Shown: positions 1 through 8,292 of the stretch, piece by piece | Position numbering within the stretch: position 1 is the first letter of the stretch | How the letters are laid out: every line of letters begins with the position of its first letter | DNA from: Turicibacter sanguinis | Lineage (GTDB): Bacteria > Bacillota_I > Bacilli_A > MOL361 > Turicibacteraceae | Length of the DNA: 64,000 nt | Assembly (NCBI RefSeq): GCF_013046825.1 | Contig: NZ_CP053187.1 | Span: forward strand, 919,501-983,500 | Direction: 5' to 3' | Notes under the pieces: model-generated | What the model was told of the DNA's origin: nothing | The model's input: the letters and a program-made list of their open reading frames with translations, nothing else | The model's database searches: none | Made by a program: the position numbers and the translations under genes

Positions 1-90
1 TCATCAGAACATAAATAAAAACAAAAATCTTAACCATTTAATAATTCCAAAACAATGCTCCTATCAAGGATTGTATCTTATTAATCACAT

Positions 91-118
91 GTGACATCTA
101 TCAAAAATGTGATATAAT
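91..118 (+). promoter_or_regulatory. Candidate sigma-A promoter of the ABC-F gene
   Basis: A GTGACA -35-like box (91-96) and a perfect TATAAT -10 box (113-118) are separated by 16 bases and lie just before the GGAGGTG ribosome binding site of the ABC-F gene. The motif CACATGTG (86-93) overlaps the -35 and could be an operator. Confidence 0.55.
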
Positions 119-151
119 GTTTCAAGATAAATTACACGGAGGTGTTTTAGC

Positions 152-1735
152 ATGCTTACAGTATCAAACGTTGGTTTACGATATGGTGATAAAAAATTAT
201 TTGAAGAAGTTAACTTAAAATTCACTCCAGGAAATTGCTACGGAGTAATCGGTGCAAACGGAGCTGGAAAATCTACGTTTTTAAAAATTTTAGCGGGTGA
301 AATCGAACCTAATACAGGTCATGTAAGTTACCCAAAAGATATTCGTATGTCAGTTTTAAAACAGGATCATTATCAATACGATGAATTACCAGTTTTAGAA
401 ACAGTAATTCGTGGTAATGAACGCCTATTTGAAATTACTCAACAAAAAAATGCGTTATATATGAAAGAAGATTTCTCTGAAGAAGATGGAATTTTAGCAG
501 CTGAACTTGAAGGTGAATTTGCTGACTTAAACGGGTGGGAAGCAGAATCAGATGCTGCCTCTTTATTACAAGGTTTAGGTGTTCCAACAGAATTACATGA
601 TAAATTAATGAAAGAATTAACAGGGGCTGAAAAAGTCAAAGTATTATTAGCTCAAGCATTATTCGGAAACCCTGGAATCTTAGTACTCGATGAGCCTACC
701 AACCACTTAGATATTCAATCAATTAACTGGTTAGAAGAATTCTTAATCAACTTCGAGGGAACAGTTATCGTTGTATCCCATGACCGTCACTTCTTAAATA
801 AAGTGTGTACTCATATTTGTGACGTTGACTTTGGGAAAATCAAATTATTCGTTGGTAACTATGATTTCTGGTATGAATCAAGCCAATTATTAAATCGTAT
901 GGCTAAAGAACAAAATAAGAAAAAAGAAGAACAAATCAAAGAATTACAAGAATTCATTGCACGTTTCTCTGCTAATGCTTCTAAATCTAAACAAGCGACA
1001 TCTCGTAAAAAATTATTAGATAAGATTACATTAGATGACCTTGAACCATCAAGTCGTCGTTATCCATACGTTGGATTCAAACCAGAACGTGAAGTTGGGA
1101 ATGACATTTTATTCGTTGAAGGATTAACAAAAACAATCGATGGAGTTAAAGTTTTAGATAACGTAAGCTTCATGGTTAATAAAGATGACAAAATTGCATT
1201 TATCGGTGATGAAATTGCCGTTACAACATTATTCAAAATCTTAAACGGTGAAATGGAACCAGACAGTGGAAAATTCAAATTTGGTGTGACAATCAAAACA
1301 GCTTATTTCCCTAAAGACAACTCAGAATTCTTTAATGGATCTGACTTATCATTAGTTGACTGGCTACGTCAATATTCTGATGACCAAACAGAAAGCTATG
1401 TTCGCGGATTCTTAGGACGTATGTTATTCTCTGGTGAAGAAGCCCTTAAAAAAGCTTCAGTATTATCAGGGGGAGAAAAAGTACGCTGTATGTTATCACG
1501 CATGATGTTAACAAATGCTAACTTATTAATGCTTGATCAACCTACAAACCACTTAGACCTTGAATCAATCACAGCGGTTAATAATGGATTAAAAGACTTC
1601 TCAAGCAACGTCTTATTCGCATCACATGACCACCAATTTATTCAAACAATCGCTAACCGCATCATCGACATCAAAGAAGACGGAACAATCGTTGACAAAC
1701 AAACAACATACGATGAATATTTAGCATTAGCATAA
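152..1735 (+). CDS. ABC-F family ATP-binding protein (ribosome-associated type)
   Basis: A 527-residue soluble protein with two tandem ABC ATPase domains and no membrane domain, the layout of ABC-F proteins, which act on the ribosome (YkpA/YbiT/EttA-like). Domain 1 has Walker A GANGAGKST (34-42), an altered signature LTGAEK, and Walker B LVLDEPTNHLD near 177-187. A charged linker near 250-300 separates the domains. Domain 2 has a degraded Walker A (GDEIAVTTL near 352, no P-loop lysine), an intact LSGGEK near 438 and LDQPTNHLD with Gln where the catalytic Glu normally sits. By sequence, only the first P-loop looks able to bind ATP normally. GGAGGTG lies a few bases before the ATG. Whether it is an antibiotic-protection or housekeeping member cannot be told. 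Confidence 0.93.
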   Translation: MLTVSNVGLRYGDKKLFEEVNLKFTPGNCYGVIGANGAGKSTFLKILAGEIEPNTGHVSYPKDIRMSVLKQDHYQYDELPVLETVIRGNERLFEITQQKNALYMKEDFSEEDGILAAELEGEFADLNGWEAESDAASLLQGLGVPTELHDKLMKELTGAEKVKVLLAQALFGNPGILVLDEPTNHLDIQSINWLEEFLINFEGTVIVVSHDRHFLNKVCTHICDVDFGKIKLFVGNYDFWYESSQLLNRMAKEQNKKKEEQIKELQEFIARFSANASKSKQATSRKKLLDKITLDDLEPSSRRYPYVGFKPEREVGNDILFVEGLTKTIDGVKVLDNVSFMVNKDDKIAFIGDEIAVTTLFKILNGEMEPDSGKFKFGVTIKTAYFPKDNSEFFNGSDLSLVDWLRQYSDDQTESYVRGFLGRMLFSGEEALKKASVLSGGEKVRCMLSRMMLTNANLLMLDQPTNHLDLESITAVNNGLKDFSSNVLFASHDHQFIQTIANRIIDIKEDGTIVDKQTTYDEYLALA

Positions 1736-1762
1736 AAAACTAAGTGTTACACTTAATCTTCC

Positions 1763-1797
1763 AAATCCCATGTACAAAATGTACATGGGATTTTTTT
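1763..1797 (+). terminator. Rho-independent terminator after ABC-F gene
   Basis: Thirteen-base perfect arms (AAATCCCATGTAC / GTACATGGGATTT) around a 5-base loop, followed by a T-run. Confidence 0.9.
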
Positions 1798-1823
1798 CTT
1801 CTCAACATTAATTTCTAGACGTT

Positions 1824-1855
1824 AAAAGGGGCTATTTCATTATAGCCCCCCCTTA
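1824..1855 (-). terminator. Terminator of the EEP-family gene
   Basis: GGGGCTA/TAGCCCC stem followed on the minus strand by TTTT, just downstream of the stop of the minus-strand EEP gene. Confidence 0.75.
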
Positions 1856-1864
1856 AAATTATCT

Positions 1865-2674
1865 TTATTTAAATGTTACCCTCACCATCACTGGATAATG
1901 GTCTGACAAATAAACACCATCAAAACAGTCTGCCCAAGCAACAGCTTTAGAGGCATTTACACTTTTAGTCGCAAAGATATAGTCAATTTTAATCTTTATT
2001 TTTCCATAGTCATGGAAGGTATAATCTAATTTATCAGTCAAATCATTCAATTCGATTATCTCATTATTGACGATAGCTTTAATTTCTTCGTCTTGTGGTT
2101 CAGAGTTCATATCTCCCATGATTAGGGTTGGCAGCGAGATATTTTGTTCACGTAAGTGTAAATCATTTAATAGTTGCTCACTACTTTGTACTCTTATGCT
2201 TGATTGCATGTGATCATAATGCGTGTTATATACACGGAAAATCTGATTTGTGAGTTGATTTTTAAACACGGCTACATTGCAAGGTCTTGCCAATGTCATC
2301 ATCTCTTTTTTACTCCCTGGCTTATAGGGAGTATCAGAAAACCAAAAAATATCTAAACTCATTAAATCAAGTTTATTTTTATTGTAAGCAATCATCACCA
2401 TTTCCCCACTCATCTGCTCATCTCGACCGCATCCAACAAAAACATAATCCGTTAACTGTCGTTTTAAATCCCTCAAACTAATTTCAGTTAACTCTTGAAA
2501 TCCAATCAGATCCGGAGCTTCACTTTTAATTTTATGGACCACATGAGAAACACGATTTTCCCATACATTAAGTCCATCATCTACTGTAATTCTTAAATTA
2601 AATGTTACAATTTTCAATTCATTATCCATGATTATCCCCCACATTTTTATAAGTTCAAGTTTCCCCCTTATCAT
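1865..2674 (-). CDS. Endonuclease/exonuclease/phosphatase (EEP) family hydrolase
   Basis: The protein has the ordered EEP (DNase I-like) motifs: KIVTFNLR at the start, GFQELTE (metal-binding Glu), NTHYDH (catalytic His region), GDMNSEP (Asp/Asn) and a terminal SDHYPV (catalytic His). These fit a metal-dependent phosphodiesterase or phosphatase; the substrate is unknown. There is no signal peptide, so it is probably cytoplasmic. Two starts are plausible: ATG at 2674 with GGGGAGGAG five bases upstream (used here), or ATG at 2629 with GGGGG upstream, which starts directly before the conserved domain. It is a single gene with its own terminator. Confidence 0.85.
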   Translation of the reverse strand: MIRGKLELIKMWGIIMDNELKIVTFNLRITVDDGLNVWENRVSHVVHKIKSEAPDLIGFQELTEISLRDLKRQLTDYVFVGCGRDEQMSGEMVMIAYNKNKLDLMSLDIFWFSDTPYKPGSKKEMMTLARPCNVAVFKNQLTNQIFRVYNTHYDHMQSSIRVQSSEQLLNDLHLREQNISLPTLIMGDMNSEPQDEEIKAIVNNEIIELNDLTDKLDYTFHDYGKIKIKIDYIFATKSVNASKAVAWADCFDGVYLSDHYPVMVRVTFK

Positions 2675-2847
2675 ACTCTCCTCCCCTGTTTCTATCAATG
2701 AACTATTTATAGGATTTTATTGATTTTTATAGTTCATTTAACCATCATATTTTTAGAGATTTTGCCTTAATTCGCTTCACTGTATAAAATTTTTAATACT
2801 GCCATATAATGAATTAACAACTGATTACGTTTTATGGGGGAATATTT

Positions 2848-3282
2848 ATGATTACATTGAAGGAGATAACAAAAGATAATTTTTGGGATTGCATTGAATT
2901 AACAGTTTCTAAAGATCAAGAAGATTTCGTTACTTCAAATGCGATTTCCATCGCTCAGTCTAAAGTGCAACCAGAATGCATCCCACTTGCCATTTATCAT
3001 CATGATATCATGGTCGGATTTGTGATGTATTGTCTTGATGTGGATGATAATGAGTATTGGATTTATCGTTTCATGATTGATGAAAAATATCAAAATATGG
3101 GATATGGAACACAAGCATTAGAGCAGGTCATAGAACGAATTAAAGAAGATAAGACTCATCATAATATTTTCGTTGGAGCTCACCGTGACGGTGAAGTTGC
3201 AATTAACCTTTATAAAAATTTTGGTTTTGAATTTAATGGCCAAATCTTTGGTCATGAGCATGTGATGGTTTTAACTTACTAA
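2848..3282 (+). CDS. GNAT acetyltransferase, spermine/spermidine (BltD/PaiA-like) type
   Basis: A 144-residue single GNAT domain. The acetyl-CoA motif A reads FMIDEKYQNMGYGTQAL (about 73-89), and the C-terminal NLYKNFGFEFNGQ matches the LY..FGF motif of BltD-like polyamine acetyltransferases of Bacillus. The likely reaction is acetyl-CoA-dependent N-acetylation of a polyamine or other small amine; the subfamily is assigned from memory of BltD and is less certain than the fold. A GGGGG-type ribosome binding site precedes the ATG. It is monocistronic and followed by a terminator at 3313-3357. Confidence 0.85.
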   Translation: MITLKEITKDNFWDCIELTVSKDQEDFVTSNAISIAQSKVQPECIPLAIYHHDIMVGFVMYCLDVDDNEYWIYRFMIDEKYQNMGYGTQALEQVIERIKEDKTHHNIFVGAHRDGEVAINLYKNFGFEFNGQIFGHEHVMVLTY

Positions 3283-3312
3283 TGACGATTGCCTCCATAA
3301 ATCCTTACCACT

Positions 3313-3357
3313 ATCCAAAGAGAGGAGATAAATGATCTTCTATCTTTGGATTTTTTT
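3313..3357 (+). terminator. Terminator after GNAT gene
   Basis: ATCCAAAGA/TCTTTGGAT outer stem with a further paired inner segment, then seven T residues. Confidence 0.8.
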
Positions 3358-3467
3358 AATTGTGGATAATCACAAAATATCCTATATTCATCAAAAGAAA
3401 AACTATATAGTAAAAATTCATTCTCTCTTATACTAGTTCTGTAAACGATTTATAGGAGGGGTAACTG

Positions 3468-4424
3468 ATGTATTACATGGGGATTGATGGTGGTGGAACA
3501 AAAACAAGATATGTGATTGCCAATCAAGAGATGGATGTCTTAGTGGATTTTGAAAGTGAGACGATACATATTCATCAAATTGGGGCGGATGAACTAAGAA
3601 ATCGTCTTGAATCTCATATTAAACTAGCTTGTAGCAAAATTGATATCCAACCAACAGATTTAAACTTTGTCTTTATTGGGGTTCCAGGTTATGGAGAAAG
3701 TCAAGCAGATAAAGAAGTCATTGATGATATCTTAGCAGAAGTAATGCAAGAGATTCCCTATCAAGTGGATAATGATGGCGTTGTGGGATGGGCAGCAGGA
3801 TGCGGGTGTCAGCCTGGAATCAACATTGTAGCGGGAACCGGTAGTATCGCAAATGGTCGAAATAAGGAAGGCCTCTCTCTTCGGTGTGGAGGTTTTGGTC
3901 CAAATATCGGAGATGATGGAAGTGCACACTGGATTGGACTTCGTGTCATTAATGAGTATACGAAACAAAAAGACGGGCGCCATGAAAAGACATGTTTAGT
4001 CGATATCATTGAAGAAGCTTATGACATTACCTATTTATACGAAATTGTGGATATCGTCTTTAATCGACTTAAACTTTCAAGGCCTGACATTGCAAAATTC
4101 TCAGCAATTGGGGCAAAAGCCGCCCAAAGCGGATGCATCGCCTGTCAAAATCTATTCCACCAAGCGGCACATGAACTTGCCTTACACATCAAAACATTAG
4201 CTAAACAATTGAATTTAACGGATTCATTTGCCGTCTCATATTCAGGTGGAGTTTTCAAATCAGGCGATACTATCTTAGTACCACTCGCTAACGAATTACA
4301 AAACTTAGATTGCAAGATTCAAGCACCGCTTCTAGAACCTTGTCTTGGGGCTGTCTTACTTGCTTATCAACTTGAAGGTAATAATGTGACAGATGAATTA
4401 ATTCAAAAACTACAAGCACACTAA
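3468..4424 (+). CDS. BadF/BadG/BcrA/BcrD-type ATPase, N-acetylglucosamine-kinase-like
   Basis: A 318-residue protein of the ASKHA (actin-like kinase) fold. The N-terminal phosphate-1 motif MGIDGGGTKTRY (4-15), the central GTGSIANG phosphate-2-like loop and the late SGGVFKSG adenosine motif match the BadF family that includes eukaryotic-like N-acetylglucosamine kinase. A cytosolic amino-sugar kinase is the most likely role; no sugar-processing neighbour supports a specific substrate. GGAGGGG lies eight bases before the ATG. A hairpin begins within the stop codon. Confidence 0.82.
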   Translation: MYYMGIDGGGTKTRYVIANQEMDVLVDFESETIHIHQIGADELRNRLESHIKLACSKIDIQPTDLNFVFIGVPGYGESQADKEVIDDILAEVMQEIPYQVDNDGVVGWAAGCGCQPGINIVAGTGSIANGRNKEGLSLRCGGFGPNIGDDGSAHWIGLRVINEYTKQKDGRHEKTCLVDIIEEAYDITYLYEIVDIVFNRLKLSRPDIAKFSAIGAKAAQSGCIACQNLFHQAAHELALHIKTLAKQLNLTDSFAVSYSGGVFKSGDTILVPLANELQNLDCKIQAPLLEPCLGAVLLAYQLEGNNVTDELIQKLQAH

Positions 4425-4452
4425 AAGAGGTGGAGAAATCTCCATCCCTTTT
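4423..4452 (+). terminator. Terminator overlapping the stop of the sugar-kinase gene
   Basis: AAAAG and GGTGGAG pair with CTCCATC and CTTTT across an AAAT loop, with one mismatch, ending in TTTT. Confidence 0.6.
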
Positions 4453-4782
4453 AACGTTTAAAGAAATATTCTTCCTGCTCCTCAAGCTCTTTATCCGAAT
4501 TTTGACGCCATTTTCCTCTTTAACCCCACGTATTAATCCTTACGAAAGAGTTTCACCTACTTTGAAAATTCCATCCTTTCATTTAATGCAGGTCTCCTAC
4601 GGCAACATTTATGATACTCGTCCACTAGAAGAGAGCTCTCTTAAAAAGTAAGATCATCCCTCAACTACTAGGAAATTCGATAAAAGTTTTCAAATAAGGA
4701 CCTTATGCATGTTATCATAATGATATGAGGGATTAATGCTGTTTTTTTGCGCAGTAATCACTAAGAAAGGAAAGTGATCAAT
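4453..4782. other. Intergenic region, no supported gene
   Basis: About 330 bases between the kinase terminator and the next lipoprotein gene. A 73-codon open frame (4430-4651) starts inside the terminator and has no ribosome binding site or recognisable motif, so it is not called. Nothing else is evident except promoter-like AT-rich sequence before 4783. Confidence 0.5.
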
Positions 4783-5157
4783 ATGAAACGAATGATTTTA
4801 TTCATTTGTTTATTAACTCTAGTGGGGTGTGGAAAGTCTGATAGCTTATTAAATTATAAAAATTCTTATATTGGGGATAACTCAGCGGTTGGAAATATTC
4901 TAAGTTTATTACCTGTAAATCTTCAAGATTATACATTTAGTCTGCAAACCGCATCAGAGCCTTATGAATTAACAGTCAATTATTCTAATACTAAACTTAC
5001 AAACGATGATTTAAATTATAGTGCTGATATATTATTTACACTGATTCAAAATGTTGAAATCATTCATTTTGAATCAGAAAATTCATCATCAACTTTCTTA
5101 CGCCCATCTGATGAATTCTTACAAAAAATAGAAAAAGAACTAACTCAAGCGAGTTAG
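4783..5157 (+). CDS. DUF4825-like lipoprotein
   Basis: A 124-residue protein. The N-terminus MKRMILFICLLTLVGCGKSD is a lipoprotein signal with lipobox LVGC, so it should be anchored on the outer face of the membrane. The mature part (NYKNSYIGDNSAVGNIL... and ASEPYELTVNY) resembles the DUF4825 domain found in small Firmicute lipoproteins and at the C-terminus of some BlaR1-like proteins; this is from memory. The ATG at 4783 is preferred over an in-frame GTG at 4774, because the AAGGA ribosome binding site is too close to the GTG. Function unknown. The stop codon sits inside the terminator hairpin. Confidence 0.8.
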   Translation: MKRMILFICLLTLVGCGKSDSLLNYKNSYIGDNSAVGNILSLLPVNLQDYTFSLQTASEPYELTVNYSNTKLTNDDLNYSADILFTLIQNVEIIHFESENSSSTFLRPSDEFLQKIEKELTQAS

Positions 5158-5165
5158 TTCTTTTT
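5132..5165. terminator. Bidirectional terminator shared by two convergent genes
   Basis: Fifteen-base perfect arms (AAAAAGAACTAACTC / its complement) with an AAGC loop. The stop codon of the plus gene (5155-5157) is in the right arm and the stop of the minus gene (5164-5166) is at its edge. Confidence 0.9.
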
Positions 5166-6090
5166 AAGTTACAACAGTAACCATAATAATCAATGCGATA
5201 CTAAATAGTAGGTAAGCGAAAACTCCATGATTAAGCCATACAAGTTGCATTAACTTACTTTCTGGAATCGTTAAATCTCCTTGCACAAGCTCAACTTTTT
5301 TACGATTTTTGATGATTAATATCGTTCCAAACGTAATCAAAATAACAACAATAACGCTAGCTATCTGAGCCCTTAACAAGTCGCTTCCATCTCCGATTAA
5401 CATGGGTAAGATGAGTGAACCCATGGCGTTGACAAACATATGAATTCCTATTGAATATTTAAGTTGATTTGTTTTTAAAACGATGTAGGCCAAAATGATA
5501 CCGAGTCCAACGGCATAAAATAGTTGTGATAAGTTTCCATGGTAAAAACCGAATGCAATCGCAGTAAAGATAATAGCCACTTTATCTCCATAAATACGTA
5601 CCCGATCAAGTAGTATTTTCCGAAATAAAAGTTCTTCAATAATTGGCGATAAAACGACAATACATAACAAGCTAAGCCACGGACTTCCAGTTAAAATCAC
5701 CTGTTGAACGGGATTTACAATGGATTCTGTCTTAAACAATTCTATAAAGCTCAGCAAGAAGGTCGTTAAAAAATTCAAAAGAATCATCACAGCATAAGAA
5801 ATTAATCCATATTCAACGAGTTGCCGTAGTGTTAATCGTTTCTTTTCTTGCGAAACAGCTGTCGGTATTTTTTTCATCATACAATAAGCTAATGGAAATC
5901 CAATTAAGTAAAAACTGACTGCGATTAAGAAAAAATTAGCCCAATCTGTCATTAATAAGTTTGGATCAACAGCTGACATAAATCCCGCTACAATGAGTTG
6001 AACAACATTCACAGATAAAATACTAAAAGTTAGGGCAAATCCAAGACGACTAAAAACTTTTCTAGTCTCAATATAAGAGTAATTCTCCAC
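5164..6090 (-). CDS. CPBP (CAAX protease/bacteriocin-processing, Abi) family membrane metalloprotease
   Basis: A 308-residue polytopic membrane protein with about eight hydrophobic segments. The glutamate motif is EELLFR (152-157), followed by FGFYHGN (His184) and GIHMFVNAMGS (His217, Asn221), the three CPBP signatures. The family cleaves membrane-associated substrates or handles bacteriocin self-immunity; the substrate here is unknown. It begins with GTG preceded by GGGAGG at proper spacing, and lies 16 bases downstream of a 47-residue membrane protein that follows YbjQ, so the three genes probably form one transcript. Confidence 0.9.
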   Translation of the reverse strand: MENYSYIETRKVFSRLGFALTFSILSVNVVQLIVAGFMSAVDPNLLMTDWANFFLIAVSFYLIGFPLAYCMMKKIPTAVSQEKKRLTLRQLVEYGLISYAVMILLNFLTTFLLSFIELFKTESIVNPVQQVILTGSPWLSLLCIVVLSPIIEELLFRKILLDRVRIYGDKVAIIFTAIAFGFYHGNLSQLFYAVGLGIILAYIVLKTNQLKYSIGIHMFVNAMGSLILPMLIGDGSDLLRAQIASVIVVILITFGTILIIKNRKKVELVQGDLTIPESKLMQLVWLNHGVFAYLLFSIALIIMVTVVT

Positions 6091-6106
6091 TACTCCCTCC
6101 CCCCTT

Positions 6107-6250
6107 CTAATAATCCTTATAATTTTTAAATTCTTCTTTCTCTTTTTTTATTTCTCGTCGACGCTCCACTATTTTATAAGCTAGTAATCCTACCACCCCA
6201 ATGATACAAACTAAGTAAAATCCAAGCACCACACATACGAGAATTTCCAT
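6107..6250 (-). CDS. Tiny single-pass membrane protein coupled to YbjQ copy A
   Basis: A 47-codon frame with ATG at 6250, two bases after the stop of the upstream YbjQ gene, so it is probably translationally coupled to it. The protein has a hydrophobic N-terminal half (residues 3-26, MEILVCVVLGFYLVCIIGVV at the start) followed by a basic/acidic tail (RRREIKKEKEEFKNYKDY). A second YbjQ gene (10455-10769) is followed by an equivalent 44-residue protein ending ENYRKY in the same arrangement. Two independent copies of this layout make it a likely real gene. The tail should face the cytoplasm by the positive-inside rule. Function unknown; possibly a membrane anchor for YbjQ (inference). Confidence 0.7.
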   Translation of the reverse strand: MEILVCVVLGFYLVCIIGVVGLLAYKIVERRREIKKEKEEFKNYKDY

Positions 6251-6252
6251 TT

Positions 6253-6567
6253 TTATTTCACCACCACTGCTGTTCCATAAGCCACCATTTCTGCAGCCCC
6301 TGCCATCACAGCTGATGACATTAAACGGACACCAACAATTGCATTAGCGCCTAGACTTTCAGCTTCATCAGCCATGCGACCGAATGCAATTTGACGCGCT
6401 TCAATTAACATCTCGTTGTACCCTTTTAATTCTCCTCCAACAATAGTTTTTAATCCCGCTCCAATATCTTTTCCAATATGTTTAGAACGGACAGTGCTCC
6501 CCTTTACTAATCCCTTTACTTCAATAATCTCTTTTCCGACAATCGTATCTGTTGTGACAATTAACAT
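6253..6567 (-). CDS. ybjQ: YbjQ family (UPF0145, 'heavy-metal-binding domain') protein, copy A
   Basis: A 104-residue protein with the family hallmarks: MLIVTTD start, GKEIIEVKGLVKGSTVRSK, the Ala-rich helix with GANAIVGVRLMSS, and the closing YGTAVVVK. Members form pentameric rings with a dodecin-like look; the biochemical role is unknown despite the 'metal-binding' name. It is about 85% identical by eye to copy B at 10455-10769. AGGAGGGG precedes the ATG. It appears to head an operon with the 47-residue membrane protein and the CPBP protease. Confidence 0.93.
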   Translation of the reverse strand: MLIVTTDTIVGKEIIEVKGLVKGSTVRSKHIGKDIGAGLKTIVGGELKGYNEMLIEARQIAFGRMADEAESLGANAIVGVRLMSSAVMAGAAEMVAYGTAVVVK

Positions 6568-6632
6568 ACAAATCCCCTCCTATCTACTAAATTATATGGT
6601 GAAAATCACTGCCTTATGTCACATCCTAAATG

Positions 6633-6670
6633 AAAAAAGAGAAATTCCCTTTATTCAGGAAACGTCTCTT
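6633..6670 (-). terminator. Terminator between the 87-aa gene and YbjQ copy A
   Basis: On the minus strand AAGAGA and TTCC pair with GGAA and TCTCTT across a short bulge, followed by TTTTTT. Confidence 0.75.
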
Positions 6671-6681
6671 CAGATTATCAT

Positions 6682-6945
6682 TTAAAATAATTGATATTCT
6701 TCGATAAACTCCAAAATAGAAGCAAGATCTGCTTCAGTATGACAAAACACCTCCACACATTCAATAGCGCTGATTGGTGATTCCCATGTTAAATAATTTT
6801 GGAGTAAGACATTGCCACGCAAATCATGCAAATCTCCACCAGGAACCTGAATTTTAACTGGTGCCTGGCAACGGTCAACGAGTTCAAAGAAAGCCTCACT
6901 GTCTTTAATTCCCTTTAGCATTAAAGCTATATTTACATTATCCAT
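6682..6945 (-). CDS. Small conserved-looking protein of unknown function
   Basis: An 87-residue soluble protein (start MDNVNIALMLKG, end FIEEYQLF). It has alternating strands and helices and a single GGDLHDLRG loop. The layout (short alpha/beta protein ending in an acidic helix) faintly recalls HPr-like folds, but the phosphorylatable His is not where HPr has it, so no function is proposed. It has a GAGGGG ribosome binding site and its own terminator, and is divergent from the AraC regulator. Confidence 0.7.
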   Translation of the reverse strand: MDNVNIALMLKGIKDSEAFFELVDRCQAPVKIQVPGGDLHDLRGNVLLQNYLTWESPISAIECVEVFCHTEADLASILEFIEEYQLF

Positions 6946-7060
6946 AAAATCCCCTCACTTTTTAATTCACGTTATACTATAATGATAGCGACACTGTGAT
7001 TTCCAAACAATAACAGTAAAGACCAATCCTATAACAAAAGCGACAAAGGGGAATTATTCC

Positions 7061-7966
7061 ATGCCTATTCAAATATACGACCTAAATCTTGATAAAAAAA
7101 ATCGCGAACTCGAAGTTCGCGGGACACCGTTATTTCCTTGCGGGGCCTATTTTTCAGATATCATAAGTAATGTAACAGGTGATATTCCCTGGCACTGGCA
7201 CGATGAATTCGAAGTCATTGTCATTAAGAAAGGTCCAATTAAAATTAGCGTCAGCGGAACTGATTACTTACTTCAAACAGGTGAAGGACTATTTATTAAC
7301 TCCAATGTTTTACACTCAGTCTATGTCTTTAATGATCAACCTTGTTTATTGAATTCACTCGTATTCCACAAAGAATTAATCTGTGACACAAATGAAAACA
7401 TCTTTAAACAAAGATATATTCAACCTTTAGCAAATTGCAACGCTCTACCAAGTATCCCACTTTATCCTCATATCAAGTGGCAACGAATTGCAATCGATTG
7501 TATTCTTACCGCTTATGAAGCCTACGAATCGGAGAAGTTTGGTTACGAGCTATTTATAAGAAATCAACTCTCACACCTTTTTTATCTTCTTGTCAAACAC
7601 CATCAAGAAGCACTCCAACAACCTCAAATCGAAAACCAAGAAATGAAGCGTCTGAAAAAAATGCTAAACTTTATTCACGAAAACTACTCCAAAGGAGTCG
7701 AAGTAGGACAAATTGCTGCTAGCGCCAACATCAGTATAAGAGAGTGTCAACGATGTTTTCAAAAACACGTCCAAATGTCCCCAATGCAATATCTTTTAAA
7801 ATACCGTATTTCAGTTTCAGCAGGCCTATTGCTTCAAACGGATGCAACCATTACCGAAATCTGTAACAAAGTCGGATTCGATAGTCCAAGTTACTATACA
7901 AAAATCTTTAAACGCTTCATGAATACTTCACCAACTGCTTACCGTAAAAAAACTATAGTAAGATAA
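7061..7966 (+). CDS. AraC-family transcriptional regulator with N-terminal cupin
   Basis: A 301-residue protein. The N-terminal cupin domain (about 25-110) contains DIPWHWHDEFEVIVI and a GEGLFINSNVLHSV strand pair, typical of ligand-sensing AraC proteins. The C-terminal 100 residues hold two helix-turn-helix units: IAASANISIRECQRCFQKH and ITEICNKVGFDSPSYYTKIF, ending with the usual TPTAYRK. It should bind DNA as a dimer in response to a small ligand, often a sugar. No sugar-use genes are adjacent, so the regulon is unknown. AAAGGGG precedes the ATG. Confidence 0.93.
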   Translation: MPIQIYDLNLDKKNRELEVRGTPLFPCGAYFSDIISNVTGDIPWHWHDEFEVIVIKKGPIKISVSGTDYLLQTGEGLFINSNVLHSVYVFNDQPCLLNSLVFHKELICDTNENIFKQRYIQPLANCNALPSIPLYPHIKWQRIAIDCILTAYEAYESEKFGYELFIRNQLSHLFYLLVKHHQEALQQPQIENQEMKRLKKMLNFIHENYSKGVEVGQIAASANISIRECQRCFQKHVQMSPMQYLLKYRISVSAGLLLQTDATITEICNKVGFDSPSYYTKIFKRFMNTSPTAYRKKTIVR

Positions 7967-7991
7967 CTCTTCTAGCTTTTACACATCTCAT

Positions 7992-8207
7992 TCTCCCATC
8001 AACCTCAAACCCAACATCACCCATAGTTACCTATCTTCACAACTTAAAGAACTTGAAGCCGACCTAATTATTAAACGAACAGTATACAACGAAACTCCAC
8101 TAAGAGTTGAATACTCCCTCACCGATATCGGACGACAATTCCTTGACGTTATGGAAAATCTGTGTGATTGGGGATTTGATTACATTAACTACACAACTAA
8201 TCTTTAA
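7992..8207 (+). pseudogene. Remnant of an HxlR-type winged-helix regulator (5'-truncated)
   Basis: An open frame without a start codon directly after the AraC gene encodes INLKPNITHSYLSSQLKELE followed by DLIIKRTVYNETPLRVEYSL and TDIGRQFLDVMENLCDWG, ending at a TAA at 8205-8207. This is the second half of an HxlR domain (recognition helix, wing and the final LCDWG helix). The first helices and any start codon are missing and replaced by unrelated sequence. It is therefore a decayed gene, not a functional one. Confidence 0.75.
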
Positions 8208-8292
8208 AAGTAAATTCGTTGGTTAATCCTCTTTCATCTATTAAAATAAAGTTATACACAGTTTGATTTTTAATAATAAGGAGAGTCTAATC

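Noticed and set aside
4430-4651. 73-codon plus-strand frame after the sugar-kinase gene
   Set aside because: It starts inside the kinase terminator, has no ribosome binding site and no recognised motif.
6682-6945. HPr homologue
   Set aside because: Only a weak overall resemblance; the phosphorylated His motif of HPr is missing.
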